Part shown: positions 11,970-24,142 of the stretch, one piece after another
Numbering within the stretch: position 1 is the stretch's first letter
How the letters are laid out: every line of letters begins with the position of its first letter
From: Hericium rajendrae
Taxonomy: Eukaryota > Basidiomycota > Agaricomycetes > Russulales > Hericiaceae
DNA: 64,000 nucleotides
Direction of reading: 5' to 3'
Assembly (NCBI GenBank): GCA_033439255.1
Contig: CM065886.1
Coordinates: 1,798,001-1,862,000 of the forward strand
Notes under the pieces: model-generated
What the model was told of the DNA's origin: nothing
Database searches by the model: none
What the model saw: the letters and a program-made list of their open reading frames with translations, nothing else
Made by a program: the position numbers and the translations under genes

Positions 11970-12887
11970 ATCATCTCCCCCCAAGCGAACAAGCCTGTCA
12001 TGGGTATCTTGCAGGATACGCTCTGTCGTGTCCGGAACTTTACCCTCCGATAAACCTTCCTTGATTGGAATCAGGTCTAGAAGATCTTGCTCTGGGTCCC
12101 CAATTGGAATGGCACAGTCTCTGTACCGGCAATCGTCAATCCTAAACCCCTCTGGACTGGCAAAGAAATCCTCAGCATGACAATTTCCAGGGACATCAAT
12201 ATCCAGTGTTCGCCTGAGTCGAAGTCTGCCAACCTGGTTTTTGATGACAGTATGATGATCGAGCATGGAGACATCATCTTTGGTGAAGTTGAGAAGAAGA
12301 CAGTTGGTGCATCACAGGGTGGTCTCATCCATATCATCTTCTGCGAGAAGGTTCAGGAAGCCACTTGCATCCTGTTCACAGGATTGCAGCAGGTTGTCAA
12401 CTTCTGGCTATTTCAGAATGGCTTCAGCATCACAATCGGTGACAAGATTCCGGACAAGAAGACCATGACCTACATCATGCAGCATATTGCCGAGTGGAAG
12501 GTCAACGTTCAGCAGATCATCAATGATGCGACCCATGACTGTCTGAACGCTGCGCCTGGTATGACTATCCGATTGTCATTCGAGAGTCGAATGGAGGACG
12601 AGCTTAACTTGGCCCGTGATACATCTGGACAATATGCACAGAAGAACTTCAAGGAGGACAACAATGCCAAGCAGATGGTGATCGCTCGCTCCAAGGGTTT
12701 GTTCATTAACATGTCCCAGATGTCTGTGTGCATGGGTCAGCAATACGTGGGAGGACAGCGTATTCCATTAGGTTTCTGTCATCGCACACTCCCGCATTTC
12801 ACCCACGAACATGGTGATACCGACAGCATTCAACTGACCTTCGATGTCCTTAAGGCGCGTCATTTCAACGGACCATTCCACTTCTGA
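11970..12887 (+). pseudogene. RNA polymerase II largest subunit (RPB1) relic, part I
   Basis: The frame reads IISPQANKPVMGILQDTLCRVRNFTLR-stop-TFLDWNQV-stop-KILLWVPNWNG and continues open to 12887 through KPLWTGKEILSM, KKTVGASQGGLIH, NNAKQMVIARSKG and QQYVGGQRIPLGF. The order and spacing match the RPB1 active-site half. Two in-frame stops and several substitutions at normally invariant positions mark it as a pseudogene. Homology stops after LPHF; the last 25 or so residues are foreign. No introns are visible in this part, so a processed origin is possible but unproved. Confidence 0.9.
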
Positions 12888-13824
12888 ATTCGGTGGAATG
12901 GATGATGTTGGTGAGTTGCTTTGATGCATTGTCCGCAACACGACCAGCACTGCCAACAGTCAATGCATCAACAGACTGCTGCAGCTGGGTCCCGGTGACA
13001 GAGGCAGTCCTCTTCCACGGCTGGGTGAAATTTGATACCAATAATCATGTCTTGAATGCGGGGCATGCTGTCAATGAAAGCTTTCATCAACATGCTCGCA
13101 CCTTAATCCATGGAGTCAGGCCTCTATGGTGGAATGAATGGCGATGGACGTACCTGTGGCCGCTTGAACTCCTTTTTTGATAAGTTCTCCAAGAAGGTAG
13201 GGATCGGAATCATGGGTGCAGGCATTGTCTTTGTGACTTTCTGCTTTCTGGGGTATATGACCTTTGTGTTAGGTCGTTCGGGCTCCGTGATTGCGACTGA
13301 AGTTGAGCCCGATCTCGATTTCGTTGTCTTCATCCGAGTCGCTATCAACGCGACTGGTGACGCGGGGGTGTTTAGGCATCGGGATACAATGCGGAAAGCA
13401 GGATGAAAGTCAGGTATTGCAATAGAACGGGAAGGGCTACGACACAGCACAGTACAGGCATATTATAGAATAGGGATAGAAAGAGATACTGACGAGATTG
13501 AAAAGCGAGGAAAACACAACAATACCCTTAAGTCAATGCATCCACCACCTAAGTATTGTTCCATCATTATTTTGCCACAACGATAGTGGCCATGACCAGA
13601 CCTGACACGGCGCGACTCGACTTGACACGACTTGACTTGACACGACACGATGCGATGACGGCTGTGGCTACGGTGTGTGGGCCCGCAGGTCTCGGTCATT
13701 TTGGGTGACTCTTCGACTCAGGAACAAGGATTTAGTACAGCACAATTGAAATTCAAATGAGACATACCTTCATACAACTGCCAGTCTCTTGGGCTTCTCG
13801 CTGCGAGCACTGTAGTGGCAGGGA
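12888..13824. other. no confident gene; low-complexity tract
   Basis: A hydrophobic open stretch at about 13160-13290 (KKVGIGIMGAGIVFVTFCF) could be a membrane segment of a lost gene, but I cannot name it. At 13602-13659 there is a degenerate CTTGACACGA-type simple repeat. Confidence 0.4.
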
Positions 13825-15000
13825 GGGGACCCTTCAACGAAACAAAAAAGCCAAGACCAGAACATTAGGCCGGGGGTAGGGGGTTGTGCCAATCAGCAGA
13901 TCCTTGCGGCGGACATACGTTGCCTAACCGCAAGGGAGTCCATTGAAACGACATAAGAGTCAGATCCGGATGAGATGTGGTCAAGCAAAGAGAATATGAG
14001 ACCAAACAACAAGACGAGTATGTAAAGATGAACGCATCCACCCCTAAACGGCGTACAGCAAGTCGTGCTCACGAATACCGCAGAGGGTTGGAGCGACAGG
14101 TTAGCTGTACACCAGGGCTTCAGCTTGAAAACAAAAACAAAGCCGGGAACAACAGATTAGGCCAGGAGTAGGGATTGTGCCAATCAGCGGGTCCTTGCGG
14201 CGGACAGACGTTGCCTGACCGCAAGGAACTCCACTCAAATGGCATAGAGTCGGGTCCGGGAAAGGGATGGGAACCAGATGACGGTACCTATAATAGATAG
14301 ATGCTGGTCAGAACGAAAAAGACAGGCGACTACTCACCTGTGTCGAGAGAGACCGTGACATCTAAGCGTGCACTGCTCGCAGTTGATCCGAGGGATGTCG
14401 ATAGGAAGACGTAGAACGTACAGATACCTACATACTAGCAAGTTACTGAAACGACGGGGAGGCTAACGTGTACCAGCGGAACGGACAGGGTCGCCACTGT
14501 TTCGCAGTGGCTTGCTAGTTGCTTATGTCACTATTCGCACGCCGTGCACCACTCGACAGAACCACATCAATCCCTGCATGGGTCAGCAACCAGTGCAGTC
14601 AGACATCCAGCAACTTTGAAGGTATCGGTGAGTATTTTCGTTCCGTTGTCTCCGGATCCATTTCGACTTGACTTCATTTTCAGGCTCACACGCGCACGTC
14701 GTGTCTTCTCCCCACTCCTCCCCCGGAATCGACTCTACGTCACTTCTCTGGAGTTCCTTGCGGTCAGGCAACGTCTGTCCGCCGCAAGGACCCGCTGATT
14801 GGCACAATCCCTACCCCCGGCCTAATCTGTTGTTCCCGGCTTTGTTTTTGTTTTCAAGCTGAAGCCCTGGTGTACAGCTAACCTGTCGCTCCAACCCTCT
14901 GCGGTATTCGTGAGCACGACTTGCTGTACGCCGTTTAGGGGTGGACGCGTTCATCTTTACATACTCGTCTCGTTGCCCCTTTGATTTCCATATTCTTTTT
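13825..15000. repeat. long inverted repeat with a third direct copy
   Basis: Arms at about 13990-14265 and 14730-15000 are inverted copies of about 265 bp, recognisable by GCCAATCAGCGGGTCCTTGC and the shared stretch around the CAGAGGGTTGGAGCG motif. A diverged partial copy in the same direction as the left arm lies at about 13825-13980. The right arm ends about 15 bp before the ATG of the gene at 15016, so it contains that gene's promoter or 5' leader; the left arm is then an inverted duplicate of the same region. Confidence 0.8.
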
Positions 15001-15015
15001 GCTCGCACCTGGACA

Positions 15016-17077
15016 ATGGCTCAATTGCGTTCTCGTCCTCCCAAGGTGCGTTTTATGCACGGTTTGATAGCAGAGATGTAGCTCACGAGTTTGTTCTCAG
15101 GTTTTTTCTTTTCCATATTCCTCGTGGTCGCCACTGCAATCATCCAATGAAGTAGTCGCCGCAGCCAATACACGCATGATCCCTACGCCATTGGACACGT
15201 CCGTCACACCTCAACTTCAGTTGGATGGATTATGGGGAGTATACGAGTGGACGCGCCTACCTCAAATATTTGATCCTTCTGCTCCTTACCTAGCCTACAT
15301 TCCTGTGGTATTTTTGAGCTCACATGAACGTCATGCAATCTTGGGCCAGACCGTTTCGAAAGAACTGTGGATCACACACCCTGAAGACCGGCAAAAACAC
15401 GTCGCCGAGCCCTCCGTCCTCGCTATGTTTCGTCAGGAATGGGAATGGGCTGTCGAGATGACAGCACGGGTTTTTCCTGCCATCCAGGCTACGGCAGGGA
15501 TGGAACATATTGGCCTGCCTCATCATTCGTGCTCACGAGCTCTGGATTGCTACGAGATGCTGAAGAACGGTGTCCGCGCATGGCGCGAATTCGTGATGGT
15601 TTTCTGTCACCTGCAGCGCTCTCTTCTAGAGCTTGTCGCCTTCGAGGAGTGGTGGTCTGACTGTCAAGTTCCGGAATCTATACGGATGGAGAGTGCTGTT
15701 GTTCGGGAGCATCGCGGTAAAACTAGAGGAGTTTACGCGCCAGATCTTGTCGTGTACCTTGGCTTGGCCAAGTTGGGTGTATCTGTTTACATATTTCTGA
15801 AGGCCGATGAATGGACACTCGACTCGGTGAGAATAGTCCGATTGGCCCCACGCGAGGTTCGATGCAAGTTGGCTCCGTGGCCTGAAGCGACGCTGAAGCA
15901 TAATGGACCTCACTGGTGGTACCCCCCCATCGTAAGAGATGCACGGAATTTCGAGTCTGCGGCACGGGGGTGTGCTCCTCGCGACGACCCATTCAATCCG
16001 ACGGATGAATACAAGGGAGTTCTCAACAAGCGAGAGCAAATCTCAATTGGTATGCTTTAATGCAGTCTTAATGTTTCTGTTTGTTGATTGCTGCCTACAG
16101 CGCAGTCACGACATCCTAAGCCGGATATCAAACATAACGAATGGCGGCGCTGGTACAATACGTCTGACCCGCCCTCGTGGATGCGTCGTCCGGTCGAGAT
16201 CTATCGCAACGCGATGTATGTGGTGGATCCCACCAATATCTTGGATGCAGGCACTTCACGTCTCTTCAAGGTCCCTCCGTTCCATCTCTTTTGGGGTGTC
16301 TCACCCGACAATCAAACCACTTTTTTTCGTCACGCTCTCCTTTTACGGCATGCCTTTGACAAACGTTCTGCTCGCGGCACTCCTGGGCTAGACACGCGCG
16401 ATTGGAAACGCGTCCTCGGTCACTCGTACTGGAAGTTACAGTGGCCTATTCTTGGTGACAAGTTCGACCCGGCTGTAGATCCTCAGTATGACGGTGAACA
16501 ATTTTGGGTATACGGTGGTAGCACGATCTTTGGCCCTGATAACCAGGCTGTCCTTGCAGATCCCGATGTAGCGATCTCGACCTTGGATTGTGGCTGCGCC
16601 GTGGACAATGGGGCTGCAAATGACCCTGATATACGCTACGCCTTGCTATACCATCTTGTCCGCCAGACTATCGAAGGAGATCTCGATTCAATGCACGCCA
16701 AACATGTCGATCCGTCATCTGTGGACCATATTACCCTCACATCCTCTGTCAAGACCTTTCTTGCATGGACAGATGACTGCAGCAAAGCTCTGTACGAAGT
16801 CAATTGGGACAGCCACAGGAATTGGGTCGGGGCAATGCGGGACTTCTTGCAGTATTGGCCTGGATTTGATGTAGAGAAATGGCAGAGGGTGAGCCACATG
16901 CGGAATGTGCGCTTGGAAAATCTGGACGAGAAGACGTTCTTGAGCGTGGAGCGACAGTTACTGACATTCTACGTTCAAAGTTTTATCAAGAATCTTGGTT
17001 GTCTCCCTCCACCTTTACTTCCTGCACCTCTTACGCAAGGGATTCGCTGTCTCCGTCATCGGTCTGGTACCAAATAA
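15016..17077 (+). CDS. hypothetical protein, 651 aa, three exons
   Basis: Exons 15016-15045, 15101-16049 and 16101-17077 add to 1,956 nt with consistent phases, and no internal stop is present, so this gene looks intact. The product is Trp- and Asp-rich, without a signal peptide or obvious membrane segments. I recognise no domain. Its position between an inverted repeat that overlaps its promoter and a MULE suggests a lineage-specific or transposon-associated gene, which is inference. The start was chosen because the tiny first exon joins in frame to the long exon 2. Confidence 0.7.
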
Positions 17078-17209
17078 CCCACTGATGTCCTTGTTACTTT
17101 TTGTCGCATTTGCTTGGACCCTGTCGTCATTGCTGTCTTAATCTGTATTTGTCATGATTAATCCTTTGTTCTTGTGGCCCTTTTTTTCATCCGGTGGGCG
17201 CAAGCTAAG

Positions 17210-20200
17210 AAATTCAAACTGGCGCCAACATATGATGTAAGCGGCGGGGCCACGTGATTAGAACGCGTCACCGCGCACCGCGCGACGCGCTCCTCGTCGT
17301 CGTTACCCTTGACCCTGTATCCTCCTCCTCTTGTAGTTTTTAATCGTAACATACCATGGCTACAATTCAAGATTATTTTGCACCCTCTAAAAGTACTGCT
17401 AAGCCTCCTCCTGCAAGAGCACCACCACCTCCTGCAAGAAAAGCACCAAATTCGAACACTGCCCGAACATTGAATAAACCACTCAACGGGCTCAAGCTCA
17501 CGCCGGCCTCGAAAGAAGCATTTCAGCATCACCTCGATCTGGTCGGCTATGAAGGCCAATCATTCTTCCAGGCCAAGCCATCGCAAGGTAAGTAGCTACC
17601 AGACTGTATGCAATTACCTAATGACCGAATCCTCGGAATCAGTTCATGCGTTCACGCTTTTCGGCCAATTAGGCCTCTATATGCCGGACGAGATTCATCG
17701 GTCGGCAAACTCGAAGCTTGTTATCGCGAAGAGTGGATCTCGAGGCATTGGCGAGAAGCCCTTTGTCTACAAGCGATGGACACGCGTTTTCCAGTGCATG
17801 AGCGGCATCGAAGATCCCGCAGAATCGAACTTCACCAATGCATCAAAGGAGTCAGAAGCTACATCAAACGATGGATCATCAACCAGCGGAGAAGCGGCAC
17901 CATCAAAAAGCGGCAAACCGAAGAAGCACCAGCGTCCGCTTCCATACCTCGGGTGCTGTTTCTGTGTCCGTCTCGTAACGACACATCTGGCAACGGACGA
18001 AGGTCAGGATTCCTAAAATAGGGGATTGCTTTGTTACTAATTCAAGATTAGGACAAAAAATTGAATACATTGACGAGATTACAGGCATTTTCGATCACTG
18101 TGCCGACTGCGAGAATCTAGAAGAGATGCCAGGCACACCTAGAATCCCCCCCCATCCTGAACTCCGTGCTTTCGCCCTCGCTTGCATCGAAAATGACAAC
18201 ATGACACCACAGCAACTGGCGAAGCGATGCCATGAGTGGGCCGAAGACAAATGGGGAAAGAACTACCCACCTGGCGACAAATCTCATCGGTATCTGCTTA
18301 CCTCACATGACCGGACAAGCATCTATCGCACGATTGCAGCTCGGACAGGGGTTCCACAGCGCTCGGCTGCTGAGTCAAATCTAGATCTTTGGTTCCGATC
18401 CAACTCGCCGGCTCCACCTTCTGCAGTTCTCTCGGAATCTGTCTTGCACTATGAGCCATTTGTCGAGGGCGAATCAGATCGGTTTGTGCTCATACTCAGT
18501 CATCCCGAGGAGCAAAAATTTGCCGAAAGCGTCGCGCACAATGGTCAAGTTGACTTCGACATCACCTTCGGTTTCTCAAGTGCGCGGGCCAGTCTCATGA
18601 ACATTGTTGCTATTGATCATCGGAACAATTCTGGAGTTCCGATCGGCCACATCATATATACGGCACGCCCATCTGCCAAGGCTGTTCACGGAGATTATAA
18701 CACAGCGCTTCTCACTCGGCTGATCGGACTTTTCAACGAGCGGCTATGCGAGCGGCTAGGCATCAATTTTACCATTTGCGTGGCCAACACGGACAACGAT
18801 TCTCGGGAGCGCGCTGCCTTGACAACGACGTGGAACGGTGTGCACCTCATGCTTTGCATGTTCCATATTTGGCAGGCTTGGCGCAACAAACTCAGATTGT
18901 GCCTGCAGTCAGTTCCCGTAGGCGAGGCACGCAAAACAACTAGATCTGATCTGGCACAATTCTCGATGCAGCTTCTGAAGGATGTGAAGACACACGCGGA
19001 AGCAACCACGGCGTTCAATGACATTCTTGCATGTTACCAGGCACTCGAGCTACAGCCGGATGAGATCTCGAAGAAGCGAGCTCGAGCTGGGATGACTTAC
19101 TTGGCTTATTTCCGAGGTTATCTCAAGGAGCCGGCATTCTGGAAAGCGTGGTCACCTGCCGGCGCTGTTGAAGCTGCCGAGAAGCTCGGCATACCCCTGG
19201 AGAAGGTCGCGCGCACGACAAATCACGTAGAGTATTTCAATCATCTCATCAAAGGGCCGCTCTTTGCTATGTTCGAGAGAGAGAGGCGGGCGCCCTCGGC
19301 TGGACATATGGGTCCTTACCCTGCTCACCGAGATTCTTCCCAGCTTCTTCCGCGAGAAAGCACAAAGGGGGCAGATGAATGATTTTCGACAGGAAATGAG
19401 GCAGTTGCACCCGACGCAGTTGCGCCCGACGTCATCTAGCAACGAAGGTAATTAAAATTTGATGTCCACCATTGGTGCGCTAATTATAACCGACAGAAGC
19501 GCACAACGTCGTGAAAAATTTTGATGACCCGGAACAATGGCTTGCCGATGCTATCTGTGCCGTCAATGAGGATGATGACAAAGTTCTTTGCCGTGGCGAT
19601 CCCGACACATCGCTCATTGAAGGTTATGGACTGCCCTTAGACGACGACTTTGCATTTGAAGATGCCCGAGAATCAATAGATATCTTACTGGACCTCTCGC
19701 GTGAAGCAGAAGCTGTGTCTGATTCTGAAGGTTCAACTCCGGGCCCAATGTTCCTGCAGGATCTCGGCATCATCAAAAGCGCCCAGGAACGTAACGAAAG
19801 CGGCCATACATCGCGGCAACAGGCTATTCTTGCGACCGGTCTGTCTATGATCCAGAAGGCCGAGGACATGCTTCGCGATGCCATCAAGATGTGCCAGTCA
19901 GCTGGTCAGTCAGACTTTGATGCCGAGTACTACCGGAGCGACAGCTTGCGAGATCAAGACGACAGCAAACCTATGCCATTCGAAGTTCACGTTGCACAAA
20001 GTGAGGGGAGGATCTCGATGTCACCTCCACTACTCCTGGGGCCATCTCGGCATGAAAACCGGGTACTCGGCACACTCGAGCGGCAAAAGAAGGCGAAGCG
20101 AATTCAGTCGTACGGCGTTCGATAAGCGTGCGGAGCACGATGTAAACATAGTTTGTATTATTAGTAAATAACATTGAGTCATGAAAACCTGAGCTGCGCG

Positions 20201-20470
20201 CAGCGCGGGGGGGTTTGGGGGGAACGCCCCAACGGGGGTCCAGGGGGGGACCCCCTGGTCGCCGCGGCCGACGCCGCAAACAATCCACGCCAAAAAAAAA
20301 ACAACATTCGTATTATGTGCTACTGTACACACACGACACGACGCACACCGCGCACTGCGCCGACTACGACAAACGCCTCGCGCCCATCTTACGAGGCGCG
20401 GCATTGTTGGTGGCGCTTACGTCAGCCCGCCTTCCCGTTCCGGCCAATGTTGGCGCGGGTTTGATCTCCG
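17210..20470 (+). mobile_element. Mutator-like element (MULE) with 9-bp target duplication
   Basis: The 9-mer CAAGCTAAG occurs at 17201-17209 and again at 20471-20479. Just inside each copy are imperfect terminal inverted repeats sharing TCAAAC and CGCCAACAT (17210-17232; 20445-20470 in reverse). A 9-bp duplication fits the Mutator family. The interior encodes one MULE-type transposase on plus, followed by a GC-rich G-tract region (20190-20290). The element therefore has both ends but a frameshifted transposase. Confidence 0.85.
17356..20125 (+). CDS. MULE transposase, four exons, one frameshift
   Basis: Exons 17356-17587, 17643-18002, 18052-19447 and 19497-20125. The N-terminus MATIQDYFAP looks like a PCNA-interaction-type motif (inference). 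A Cys/His region (GCCFCVRLV ... FDHCADC) precedes the DDE core: VDFDITFGF (first Asp), CVANTDNDSRER (second Asp region), LMLCMFHIWQAWRNKL (the Cys/His motif of MULEs), then TTNHVEYFNHL (Glu). Near 19285, in a GAGAGAGA run, the frame must shift by one base to continue as RPRLDIWVLTLL and reach exon 4 in phase. This small indel probably inactivates it. The tail after 19500 is acidic. Confidence 0.82.
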
Positions 20471-20801
20471 CAAGCTAAGTCAAAGCTAAGTCACTTCAGC
20501 CCCACGGGACAATAATCTCACTGACTGCACGCCACCTCAGAGGAGAACTGGGCATATTAGTTTGTTTGGCTCGATCTGGAGGACAAGGGTGAGAAGTATA
20601 CCACAAGTGGCATCACGAAGGCAAAACATATATTAAACAATCTACACCGGGAGATGGTGTTTGGTGGGTTCGAGAAAGGACATGTTCACAAAGAGAACAA
20701 CGTAAGTCTGGTCACCTTGTACTTAACTAAGCAGGGAAGCGCAGGACAACATGACCCTCACCTTCCACATGCATCTGCGTACAATTTTCGCATCTTGACA
20801 G

Positions 20802-21205
20802 GTACTCGAACAGCACCACCTGACCCGGGAAGCCTTCGATTGGGTCCTCGGTGAGATCGAGGCGAAGCTCAACCAATCCATCGCGAACCCTGTTGAGATG
20901 TGCTGGACGCTCGCCATCCAGTTCATTGGTGAACCGGTCACAGACTCATATATGACGATGAACATGTTCCATTATGTTGGTGTCTCAAGTAAGAACGTAA
21001 CGCTCAGTGTCCAGCTGCGTAGATATCTTCAACGTCCTGGGCATCGAGGCTGTCTACAACACGATCATCAAGGAACTTTGAGGTGTCAGCGAGTTGGATA
21101 TTTCGTATGTGAACTGCTGGGATCTTGCCCTTTTTTGAGACTTGACGACCCATCGGGGAATGTTTATGGTATCTTTGTTCCATAACATACCGTGTCTGCA
21201 CCATA
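20802..21205 (+). pseudogene. RPB1 relic, part II
   Basis: The frame [20 protein letters not shown], then [18 protein letters not shown] and [12 protein letters not shown], matches the RPB1 segment that normally reads GEMCGTLAAQSIGEPATQ. After about 21005 a different frame gives [21 protein letters not shown]-stop and [12 protein letters not shown], a more C-terminal RPB1 block. Same orientation as part I, 8 kb upstream, but the intervening RPB1 sequence is missing and other genes lie between. Confidence 0.88.
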
Positions 21206-21465
21206 AATTCTAGCATATGTTGCTTTTTACCGCAGAGATGTAAATATATTGCGACTACATATGTTATAAACTTTTACACCAGACTGTGAAGTTGCGTACT
21301 GCAGCTGAATGTTTTACCAGTATTGCTGATGTGCTAATGGATGACTTGCAAGGAAAGGACCAAAAAATCAACACCAGAAGGTGTGATGAATGTGGGTGTT
21401 TTGTCTGACCAGGAAATATGGAAGTGCTGGGCTTATATTCACTAGGGTATGCTGGTATGGTGGAG

Positions 21466-21515
21466 CACGTGACGCGTTCACCATGGTACGGCCGTACCAT
21501 GGTGAACGTCACGTG
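21466..21515. repeat. palindrome with CGGCCG core (copy 2)
   Basis: A perfect 30-bp core (21477-21506, half-site TTCACCATGGTACGG) is extended by CACGTGACG on the left and CGTCACGTG on the right. Both arms here carry E-box-like CACGTG. Same core as copies at 2819, 47232 and 56060. Confidence 0.92.
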
Positions 21516-21651
21516 ACCTTCAACCCCTTGGTACGATGTGGCTGGACTCTGTCTCTCTTGCTTGACAAGCACATATCTGCATTGCATTTACTCAACAGGT
21601 CTCGTTTATTACATTCTGATTTTTCCACCTAAGCTAACGATAGTCTATTCT

Positions 21652-24077
21652 ATGGCACAGAAGCTATCCGATCATCAGATCTTTGGCATGGACATCACAA
21701 ACACTCCCCGAGACCCCAGGTTTGTCAACAAGCTACTGTATATCCTCAAAGCTCTGCTAACATCATTGCAGTGTGAATGTGGGAAACACCACCCGAGACC
21801 CCAGGTTTGTCGAGAAACCTAACTTATATGTTCGTCAAAAGTCGTCTGATGTTCGTTGTAGCGAGGAAGGGGCAAACACAATGCCGGATGCCAGGTCTGT
21901 CCCCACGGAACTAACTTATACATTTCTCAAACATAATCTAACATCTGTTGTAGCGAGGAAGCTTCTCCTTTTGCGTTTCGAGCGCTGAGAGCTAGATATC
22001 CAGAGTTGGTGGAGGCGGTCTCTTCAGCACAAACCACTAAATCAGACTTTCGTCTGTCCGCGGTGGTCTTGCAAGACTTTCCATGGTTCAATCCTGACCT
22101 TTTCACTGCATCTTCAATTCAAACACAGTTTTCTGCTTCTTTGGATGTAGAGGATGTGCAGCATGGTGACCTGTCTGAGGATACCACTGTTGGGTTCATC
22201 AAGCCCTCTGATCGTGTCAAAGTGACGTCCGTGTTCACGGTAAGGTCTTCTACTTATGAATAAGTCTTGAGCTCAACTATAGATTCTCTAGCAATTCTTC
22301 GAGATGATAGATGACTGGGGCACGCGAGGTTTCTACGAAGATTTGGAGAACAGGGACAAACTTCCGCTGTGGTACTTTTTCACTCGAGGTCGTCAGGACT
22401 TTCCAGGACTAAACGAGCTTTGGCTGGCATTGAGCTCTGCAATGCAAGGTACCACCACTAACGTGGTTCTCCGATACCATGTCGTCGACATCATTGCTCG
22501 TCTCCTCGATAATCACCCTGTTGAGCAGACGGTTCGGCTTCCAGACAAAAGATACAAGGAGATCGTCAAGAATTCCACTGCTCTAAAAAATGTAAGTGTC
22601 CTCAAATTTCCTTCACAGCACATTACTCTTAAGCTGCTCTGCACGATTTCTAGATAATCAGAGAATTGCAAAACTGGCCTGATATGTTGACCGACACCTT
22701 CACAACCTTCATTGAAAACAATGACAGTAATAGTGAATTGGCTGTGAAAGATCAGTGGGGAATTGAGACATGGGATATTGCCGCCTCAGCGACGGTGGTG
22801 TCGTCTTTGCTTCAAAGTTTTCAGGCACATGAAAAAAATGCGAGGCAGAATACCATGCTGCAGAACTTTAAAATGGCAGCAGCAGGTCTGCACGCAATTA
22901 TGGAAGTATGTGTTTTTGTATACAACTGACACTTATAGTCTACTTAACATCACGCTACTTTAGGGTGATCTATTCAGATCAGAAAATGAGTATGAAAAGA
23001 AACTGCAGACGTGCATGTGCATTTTGATCCTTCAGGCATGCTGGTGATTATCTATTTCTTTTTTTTTTCATAGGAATGCAGGGCTGTCATCAGAGGCAGC
23101 AAAGAAACTGCCAAAGCGTCGAAAATGGCTGAGCCCAGTCCTTGCAGCACTGACAGTCTCCCTTCTTGTTCTCTTTATCAAACTGGCATTATCCAACAAT
23201 AATCCCACGCAGATTGTGTATGTACAGGCAAGTTAATATTGAGATAATTCACATGTTAAAGCCAACATTAATGCTTGAATAATAGACATTATACTCCCTG
23301 GGAAATGCAGGAAAACCATCTGTAATTCAAGATATCAAAAATTTGGTCTGGGTAGCTTTGTTTGCTATTGCTAGAGGCGCGCCAGCACAAAGTCAAATTG
23401 AACAGATTCTTCATCATTAGAATGCTTGTGTCTCCAAGCGAGATGAGATTAAAAATCCAGGAGTATCCAATTGGTTTGAGAATCCAGACCTCACTGGTTA
23501 GTTTTGTTCAGTTCTAAGTGAGCATGTCTCATAAGGTTTCCTTTTGATCAGGATCTTCTGCAATCGAAGAAGAAGATGAGATCATGCAAAATCCTAATGA
23601 TGAAGCAGAAATCCAAGCTCTTGTGGCTCAGATCAACAATATCAGAGGAAGCATCGACGATAAAGCTCAAATAGAGATGGATCGCGTGTTGGATTTCAAA
23701 CCTGACACTATCGACAGCGTTGCTAAAGGGAAGTTGTTGCTAGCTGTCGCTACAAATTGGGTCGGCGAGGGTATACACAGTAAGCTCTCAATATCTTTTT
23801 TGAAAGAAAAATGACTCATGGAAAGTTAGAAAAAACTTTGCTGTGCCAGTCCGAACGAGGAAAGAAGGCTGCAGTTTCAAATGCTGGTGAAAGCACTGTC
23901 GAGAAGACGTCAAAGAAGACTAAGAAGACATCAAAGAAGACTACCAAGGCCCCTAAAGCAAGTACCAAGACGTCGAAGAAAGCAAGTACTAGTAAAGGAG
24001 GAGGATCCACTGCTAGCACCAAGAAAAAGACTACTAGTGCAGGAATACAAGGTGGTGAAAATGCTGCTGGTAAATGA
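21652..24077 (+). CDS. multi-exon hypothetical protein with tandem 33-nt exons and Lys-rich tail
   Basis: Exons include 21652-21719, 21772-21804, 21862-21894, 21954-22239, 22292-22591, 22654-22905, 22964-23043, 23074-23227, 23286-23496, 23552-23770 and 23830-24077. Phases match, giving one product that runs from a short repeated region through a Trp-rich domain (DDWGTRGFYEDLENRD) and a likely membrane segment (WLSPVLAALTVSLLVLF) to a Lys/Ser/Thr-rich basic tail. Exons 2 and 3 are each exactly 33 nt and look like duplicates of the end of exon 1. A TAG at 23418-23420 interrupts exon 9; it is either a nonsense mutation or an unseen intron. Exon 8 ends with a GC donor. The start is uncertain because GCACAG before exon 1 could be an acceptor. 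I recognise no family. Confidence 0.55.
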
Positions 24078-24142
24078 AAAAAAGAAAATCCTAGTGCTAG
24101 TACTGATAAAGTACCAAAGCTCAGACAGATGCTCTACAGAAC

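Noticed and set aside
13160-13290. Golgi transport membrane protein exon
   Set aside because: Only a generic hydrophobic stretch; no family-specific residues could be confirmed.
11970-21205. One interrupted but complete RPB1 gene
   Set aside because: The middle of RPB1 is missing between the two parts and each part has stops or frame changes.
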